A stretch of DNA of 64,000 nucleotides, from positions 62,001-126,000 of the forward strand of contig JACJYC010000014.1 in NCBI GenBank assembly GCA_020636325.1. The letters run 5' to 3'. Of this stretch, positions 59,004 to 64,000 are shown piece by piece (within the stretch, counting starts at the first letter, position 1; every line of letters starts with the position of its first letter). The notes under the pieces were generated by a model. The model ran no database searches. It was not told where the DNA came from and worked only from the letters and a program-made list of their open reading frames with translations. This stretch comes from Lewinellaceae bacterium. Its GTDB lineage: Bacteria; Bacteroidota; Bacteroidia; Chitinophagales; Saprospiraceae. The translations under genes were made by a program, and so were the position numbers.

Positions 59004-60290
59004 TCAGTTGACCGGGATCAGGTCCACACTCACCGCACTGTCGCCGGATTGGAAGCGGGCGGAATGAACCGCATAAGCGCCCTGAAACCGGTAGGTCACG
59101 CCGACAACTTTGCCGGGATCGGAGGTCAGATCAGCGGTATAGGCCGGTTTGCCGTTGACGACTGCAATCACCCGGCCGTCACGGACCTTCAGCTGCAAAT
59201 GGACCCAATCGGAGAAATCTACGCCGAACCCGGACAGGTCGTGGGTCCGGCCGCCGATCTCCCGTTCGTCCAGTATCAGCCCCAGTTCTCCCACGCATCC
59301 GGGAATGCTGAACGGGATGATATATACCCCTTTGGAACACCGGATCAGGACGTGGACGAATTGGCATACGCCGTCTCCCCGGCTGAAATCGCTCCTGAAC
59401 TCGGTATCGAACGCAAAATCGAGGGCTGATAATTCACCGAGATCTTCCACATAGTTCAATCCGGTACGCGGCGCTGAAAGCAGGGTATCGAAACCAGCTT
59501 CAGCCAGCTGATGGGCTGAGAACGCGATGCCTTCCCGCGTCTCCAAAACGCTCTCGGGATAATAGAGCGGCAATCCGTCCCTTTCCACCGTGCCCAGCCA
59601 GCCGCCCGACCGGATATAGAGGTCGTGTTCCCGGACAATGCTGTCATTCAATACCAGTTTGGCCCTGAAGTATCCCGGATAATAGTAGGTAGAGGCATAG
59701 GTATGTCCGTTTTTATCCACCCGGAATCGCAGCCGGTCATTCCAGGACTGCTGTATGAACACGCTGTCGGCGTTGGAGTGGGCAGCGTCGTAATGAAAGA
59801 CCACGGTATTGGGCAGCCCTTGCGTCAGGGGGTCGCTGCTGAAGGCAATATCGCTGTAAACAAGGGGGGCCGGGGTTTTGCCCAGGCCGAAAATAAACAG
59901 GAAGCCGATCCCGGTCAATCCGAGCAGGGCGGCAGGCCACCTGAGCGCGGATAATTTGCCTGCAGCCGGCCGGACATCGGTCGGGGGCTCGTTCTTTCGG
60001 CTGTGCGGATCTGCTGAAAAACGGCAGGTGAAATCCCGCCAATGCGGGTACCCGGCAAAGCGGGCAAGGGTATCGAGGGTAGCCATGGAAGGAGAGGCCG
60101 TATACCGTACGCGCCCCCATACCCGTTTGAGGGTGGTATGGCTCAATCTGACACCCGTTTCGCGGAAGATCTGGTCGGACAAATGCTCAAAGTCCCGGTT
60201 CTGCCACCGGGCAGGGCTTCCCCAGTCCAGTTTCTGCTCAATTGCGGAGAGGCAGGAACGAATTTGTTCTTTTGTATTCGGGTGATGCAT
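59004..60290 (-). CDS. Membrane protein with N-terminal DNA-binding-like domain and LamG-like C-domain
   Basis: A 428-residue protein. The N-terminal about 90 residues (LDWGSPARWQNRDFEHLSDQI, TGVRLSHTTLKRVWGRVRYTASPSMATLDTLARFAGY) look like a helix-turn-helix-type domain. A membrane segment follows at about 119-137 (WPAALLGLTGIGFLFIFG), then outside domains: a beta-sandwich (PNTVVFHYDAAHSNADSVFIQQSWN), and a LamG-like end (DWVHLQLKVRDGRVIAVVNGKPAYT). This is the layout of a membrane-bound regulator that senses an extracytoplasmic ligand, but no target is known. The adjacent secreted LamG protein could be a partner. Confidence 0.75.
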   Translation of the reverse strand: MHHPNTKEQIRSCLSAIEQKLDWGSPARWQNRDFEHLSDQIFRETGVRLSHTTLKRVWGRVRYTASPSMATLDTLARFAGYPHWRDFTCRFSADPHSRKNEPPTDVRPAAGKLSALRWPAALLGLTGIGFLFIFGLGKTPAPLVYSDIAFSSDPLTQGLPNTVVFHYDAAHSNADSVFIQQSWNDRLRFRVDKNGHTYASTYYYPGYFRAKLVLNDSIVREHDLYIRSGGWLGTVERDGLPLYYPESVLETREGIAFSAHQLAEAGFDTLLSAPRTGLNYVEDLGELSALDFAFDTEFRSDFSRGDGVCQFVHVLIRCSKGVYIIPFSIPGCVGELGLILDEREIGGRTHDLSGFGVDFSDWVHLQLKVRDGRVIAVVNGKPAYTADLTSDPGKVVGVTYRFQGAYAVHSARFQSGDSAVSVDLIPVN

Positions 60291-60335
60291 AGGACAGGCC
60301 GTTTAATGATTAACGCCGGGCCCCTGAAAAAGATG

Positions 60336-63300
60336 TCAGTTCTGGCTGACTTCGAAACTGGCCGTATGTTCAAAATCCCGGAAATCGACGGGACTGACGC
60401 CCGACACCCCTTGCTCGGCCATATAGACCCCGTAGATGGTATCCACGGCGGCCATGGTGAGTTTGTTGTGGGTGACGATGATGAACTGCGAGTCGGTGGA
60501 GAACTTCTTGATGATGCGGTTGAATTTGTAAATATTGGCATCATCCAGCGGCGCGTCCACCTCGTCGAAGATGCAGAACGGCGCCGGCTTGAGCAGGTAC
60601 AACGAAAAGAGCAGCGCGGTAGCCGTCAGGGTCTTCTCGCCGCCTGAAAGCTGGCTGATGGTCTGCGGGCGCTTGCCTTTAGGCTTGGCCACGATCTCGA
60701 TCTTGGATTCCAGCGGATTTTCAGGTTCCAGCAGGATGAGGTCGCAATTGTCGTCTTCGGTGAACAGGCTCCGGAAAACGTCGATGAAATAGAGCCTGGC
60801 TTTTTCGAAAGCTTCCAGGAACTGGATGGTGGCGGTTTCTTCGATTTCCTTGATCGTTTCCAGGAGGGATTCCTTGGCCTGCCGGATGTCGTCGCGCTGT
60901 TTGGAGATGGAATCGAAGCGCTCCTTCATTTCATCGTACGCCTCAACGGCCATCGGGTTGATCTCCCCGTAGCCTTCGATGCGGCTTCTGACCCTGCCGA
61001 CCTTGATTTCCAGTTCATCCAGGTTCTCCGCCGGTACCGGATGGGAATTGATGATATCGTTGATCTGGATATTGAATTCGATGCGCAGGCGTTCGGCGAT
61101 GGAGGAAACCTCGAATTTGAGGTCCTGCCGTTTTTCTTTCAGCTGGTTGACAAGGATCTGTGCGTCCTGGCGCAGGCGGTTGACCTTGCGCAGTTCGTCC
61201 TCCATTTCATTGATCCCGCCCCTGGCCTGGAAATAACCTTGTTCGGCTTCGGTCAGCAGGGCTTCGCGGGTTTTGCGGTCCTGGTAGGCCGTCTGCAGCT
61301 GTTGCTCGAACTTGTCGATGGTTTCCTGGATGCCGATGATCTCGCCGTCGCTGTCGATCAGGTTTTTCTGGTTGTTTTCCAGGGTATGGCGGGTTTCTTC
61401 GAGTTGCCGTTCGCGGAAATTCATTTCCCGCTGGATGGCGGTCACCTTGTTCTGCTGGCGGATGAACTCGATATTTTTCTCGTTGTAAGCCGTTGAGGCC
61501 CGGCTGAGCTGTTCGGCTGCATCCCGGTAGGAGCCGTCCATATTGGCGATCTGCTCCTTGACGGCCGCGATCTCGCCGTTCTTGCCGTTCAGCCCGGTTT
61601 CAATGGTCCGGTTCTGCTTTTCGAGCTCAACGATCATTTCCCTGAACCGGTTCTGTTTGGCTTGTTCTTCGGCTACGAAGTGGTCATAGCTTTCCAGGCG
61701 GGTGGCCACGCTGACCCGCTGCTGCTCGATCTGGTTGAGTTCGTGCCGTTTCTGCTGGATCTGGGAATGGGTACGCTGGGCCTTGAGGCCTTCCAGGCGG
61801 TTGCGCAGGTTGTAATATTCCGTTGACAGGCGGTTGGCTTCCCTTTCGCCTTTTTTAATGGCGTTGTCCAGCACTTCCAGGTTCTTCTTGCGGCCGATCC
61901 GTTTGCCTTCAAACAGGCCCACCGACCCGCCTGAAATGCTGTACCGCCGTTTGATGAACCGCCCGCTTTGCGCCAGCAGCACGACGCCTTCTTCCAGGCT
62001 GGAGGCCGCCAGTTCGTCATTTTGGGTGACCAGCACGTTTTCCAGGAGGTAGCTGACCAGGTTGAAATAGGCGGGCTCGGTCTGGACCATATCGATGGCC
62101 TGGACGGTATCCGGCAGCAGGCGCATGGGCGCCGAATAATCCCGGAAAGCGTCCAGCATGAAAAAGTTGGCCTTGCCTTTCTGGCTTTTGCCCAACAGCT
62201 GGATGGCGTTGGCCGCCTCTTCCAGGTTCTGGACCACGTAATAGTTCAGGTACGGCTCCAGGTAGTTCTCAATGGCCACCCGGTAGGCTTCATTCACATA
62301 AATGATATCGGATAGCAGGGGCGTTTCCTTTTTCCACTCCTTGCTGCCGCTGAGGAACCGGATGGATTCGGGGAATCCCTCCAGGTTTTCGATCATGCTC
62401 TGGGTCAGCTTGAACTCGTTCCGTTTGGCATCCAGTTCCCGGTTGAGCTTGGAGATTTTGCCGTTCAAGTCCTCTACGGCGGCTTCGGTGGTCTGGAGGT
62501 CCTGCTGTCTTTTCTCTTCGGCCTGTTCGAGTTCGGCCAGTTCAGCTGTTTTGGCGTCCAGGGCTTTCTGCAGTTCGGCCAGTCTTTCCTGGAAGCCGCC
62601 GGCCTCTTCGCCCCTGAGCTGAACGGCCAGTTCGCTGCGTTCGATCTCCTGGGTGTAATTGGCCGACTGGTTGAGGTTGACGGCTTTTTGCTTTTCGAGT
62701 TCGAACAATTCGCGTTCGAGCCCCTGTTGCCGGCTGACGATCCCTTCCAGTTCGGACTTGATGGAGCCGTGGCTGACCTTGATCTGTTCGAGCCCTTCCT
62801 CGGCCTGGATCAATTCCTGTTCGAGGCGGGCTTCTATGCGTTTTTCGAGGTGGAGGTCGGAACGGAACTGGTCGATATCGGCCTCAAAGAGTTCGATCCG
62901 TTTTTTGGCGGAGGCGATATCGCTGTTGAGTTTCTCCTTGTTCTGGCGGATGAAGTTCTCCTTCTGCTGCAGGATCTGCTTGTCGTTTTCCAGTCCGCGG
63001 ATCTGGCCGATCAGCTGATTGAGGTCGCGCTGCCGGTCGGAGAGGGCCTTTTCCTTGTCCAGGTTTTCCTTTTTCTCGGATTCCAGTTTGGATTCCAGTT
63101 GGTGGATCAGGACTTCGTGTTGCCGGAAGGCGTCCTCCTGCTGTTCGAGCTGGGCGCCCAGGGTTTGCTGCCGTTCCTTGACCATGCTGATCTTCAGCAC
63201 GGCCATATCGATGCTGAGGGCCTTGTACTCGGCTTTCAGTTCCAGGTACTTTTTGGCCCGTTTTGCCTGTTTTTCCAGGGAGACCAGGTTGGTATTGATC

Positions 63301-63890
63301 TCGTAGAGGAGGTCTTCCACCCGGTCGAGGTCCTCGGAGGTGCTTTTGAGCTTGTTGAGGGTTTCCTTTTTCCGGATCTTATACTTGGACACGCCGGCGG
63401 CCTGTTCGAACATGCGGCGGCGGGAGTTGTCCTTGTCGGCCAGGATATCGTCCACCATGCCCAGGGCGATGATGGCGTAGGAATTGGAGCCGATACCGGT
63501 ATCGAGGAAAAGGGAGGTGATGTCCTTGAGCCGGCAGGGCACCCCGTTGAGGCGGTATTCGCTTTCGCCGGTGCGGTAGAGCATCCGGGTGATGGAAACC
63601 GTCTGGTACTCGGTCGGCAGGAGGTTTTTGGTATTCTCGAAGGTAAGGGAAACCTGGGCCAGGCCGGCGGCCTTGCGCTTTTTGGCGCCGTTGAAGATCA
63701 CGCTGGTCATCTGATCCAGGCGCAATTCGCGGCTGCTTTGTTCGCCGAGCACCCAACGGATCGCGTCAACGATATTGGATTTGCCGGAGCCGTTGGGCCC
63801 GACAATACCGATCACATCCGCGTTGAAGTTGATCAGGGTTTCGTTGGCGAAACTCTTGAAACCTTTTATTTCCAGGCTTTTTAACCTCAT
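60336..63890 (-). CDS. smc: Chromosome segregation/condensin protein SMC
   Basis: The 1184-residue ATPase of the bacterial condensin. N-terminal head with Walker A GPNGSGKSNIVDAIRW (about 31-46), long coiled coil (about 170-500 and 660-1000), a central hinge (about 510-655, LPDTVQAIDMVQTEP region), and the C-terminal head with the signature QLSGGEKTLTATALLF and Walker B FCIFDEVDAPLDDANIYKF. All catalytic motifs are present. The ATG immediately follows the stop of the upstream pdhB gene, so they may be cotranscribed. The C-terminus ends QGVSGVSPVDFRDFEHTASF, normal for Bacteroidota. Confidence 0.98.
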   Translation of the reverse strand: MRLKSLEIKGFKSFANETLINFNADVIGIVGPNGSGKSNIVDAIRWVLGEQSSRELRLDQMTSVIFNGAKKRKAAGLAQVSLTFENTKNLLPTEYQTVSITRMLYRTGESEYRLNGVPCRLKDITSLFLDTGIGSNSYAIIALGMVDDILADKDNSRRRMFEQAAGVSKYKIRKKETLNKLKSTSEDLDRVEDLLYEINTNLVSLEKQAKRAKKYLELKAEYKALSIDMAVLKISMVKERQQTLGAQLEQQEDAFRQHEVLIHQLESKLESEKKENLDKEKALSDRQRDLNQLIGQIRGLENDKQILQQKENFIRQNKEKLNSDIASAKKRIELFEADIDQFRSDLHLEKRIEARLEQELIQAEEGLEQIKVSHGSIKSELEGIVSRQQGLERELFELEKQKAVNLNQSANYTQEIERSELAVQLRGEEAGGFQERLAELQKALDAKTAELAELEQAEEKRQQDLQTTEAAVEDLNGKISKLNRELDAKRNEFKLTQSMIENLEGFPESIRFLSGSKEWKKETPLLSDIIYVNEAYRVAIENYLEPYLNYYVVQNLEEAANAIQLLGKSQKGKANFFMLDAFRDYSAPMRLLPDTVQAIDMVQTEPAYFNLVSYLLENVLVTQNDELAASSLEEGVVLLAQSGRFIKRRYSISGGSVGLFEGKRIGRKKNLEVLDNAIKKGEREANRLSTEYYNLRNRLEGLKAQRTHSQIQQKRHELNQIEQQRVSVATRLESYDHFVAEEQAKQNRFREMIVELEKQNRTIETGLNGKNGEIAAVKEQIANMDGSYRDAAEQLSRASTAYNEKNIEFIRQQNKVTAIQREMNFRERQLEETRHTLENNQKNLIDSDGEIIGIQETIDKFEQQLQTAYQDRKTREALLTEAEQGYFQARGGINEMEDELRKVNRLRQDAQILVNQLKEKRQDLKFEVSSIAERLRIEFNIQINDIINSHPVPAENLDELEIKVGRVRSRIEGYGEINPMAVEAYDEMKERFDSISKQRDDIRQAKESLLETIKEIEETATIQFLEAFEKARLYFIDVFRSLFTEDDNCDLILLEPENPLESKIEIVAKPKGKRPQTISQLSGGEKTLTATALLFSLYLLKPAPFCIFDEVDAPLDDANIYKFNRIIKKFSTDSQFIIVTHNKLTMAAVDTIYGVYMAEQGVSGVSPVDFRDFEHTASFEVSQN

Positions 63891-64000
63891 TTAGTATCTG
63901 ATGTAAGCCACCTCTTTAACTGCTTTCACAATCTTTTCGGCGTTCGGCAAATAGGCATCCACAAAAGGTTGGGAATAGGGCAGCGAAGTATCGGCTGCGT
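63891..64000 (-). CDS. Probable pyruvate dehydrogenase E1 beta subunit, C-terminal end only
   Basis: The last 35 residues of a leftward gene that runs off the right edge: SLPYSQPFVDAYLPNAEK then IVKAVKEVAYIRY and TAA. The pattern P-Y-x-x-x-x-x-x-x-x-L-P-x-x-x-x-I-(V/I)-x-A-(V/A)-K-x-V matches the C-terminus of E1 beta subunits of pyruvate or branched-chain dehydrogenases. Too little is visible to separate these two. It abuts the smc start codon. Confidence 0.55.
   Translation of the reverse strand, partial: AADTSLPYSQPFVDAYLPNAEKIVKAVKEVAYIRY

Noticed and set aside
62688..63884. A 398-codon plus-strand open frame opposite smc
   Set aside because: It is the mirror of the SMC coiled coil and head; its Phe/Leu-rich protein has no natural domain, while the minus strand encodes an unmistakable SMC.

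Overview
The window looks like chromosomal DNA of a Bacteroidota bacterium, most likely the Saprospiria/Lewinella-like branch. The evidence is type IX secretion C-terminal domains (42414-43418, 48746-50668), promoters of the Bacteroidota form TTG-N19/20-TAnnTTTG, no Shine-Dalgarno sequences, YegP, WbqC and small Bacteroidota-only families, and a moderately high GC content. No rRNA, tRNA or CRISPR array was seen. Both ends cut genes: a uvrA homologue on the left and a probable pdhB on the right.

Layout. 1-4.9 kb: uvrA 3' part, aldo/keto reductase, YegP, a small conserved gene and a Gfo/Idh/MocA oxidoreductase. 5-9.5 kb: a MoxR-type AAA ATPase and a 1112-residue membrane/WD40 protein, separated by a 164-bp MITE-like element. 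10.5-15.7 kb: a five-gene leftward cluster (ferritin-like enzyme, Cys-rich peptide, DUF692/MNIO enzyme, DUF2063 partner, PGM1-like ATP-grasp ligase) that reads like a peptide-modification pathway; it is the best candidate for a new system. 16-21 kb: exported hydrolase, amidohydrolase, PQQ-type propeller and an AraC regulator. 21-27.5 kb: an outer-membrane protein, a RecQ-like helicase, a frameshifted glycosyltransferase, a second copy of the 164-bp element, an IscA-type protein and small membrane proteins. 27.9-31.8 kb: exported PLP enzyme, porin-like protein, metallo-hydrolase and lipoprotein methyltransferase.

31.8-33.3 kb has few or no proteins and carries a duplicated two-hairpin element whose helices covary. 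33.3-43.4 kb: TPR-like protein, formate-THF ligase, a large degenerate helicase/nuclease-like protein, and a T9SS cargo beyond a 0.9-kb repeat mosaic. 43.5-51.5 kb (leftward): enoyl-CoA hydratase, LytTR regulator, bacterial dynamin, WbqC, ARPP-1-like lipoprotein, large T9SS protein, DUF5522 and DUF6580. 51.6-57.7 kb (rightward): M1 peptidase, then an operon of two glycosyltransferases, ribBA and a VTC-domain protein. 57.8-64 kb (leftward): two LamG-like proteins, smc and pdhB.

Between the genes lie many short tandem arrays with units of mostly 7 bp (also 8 and 9). They differ in sequence but are placed alike: they abut, and in two cases include, stop codons, or sit just before start codons. 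Together with the MITE-like element, the hairpin element and three dispersed intergenic repeat families, they make the noncoding DNA here unusually structured.
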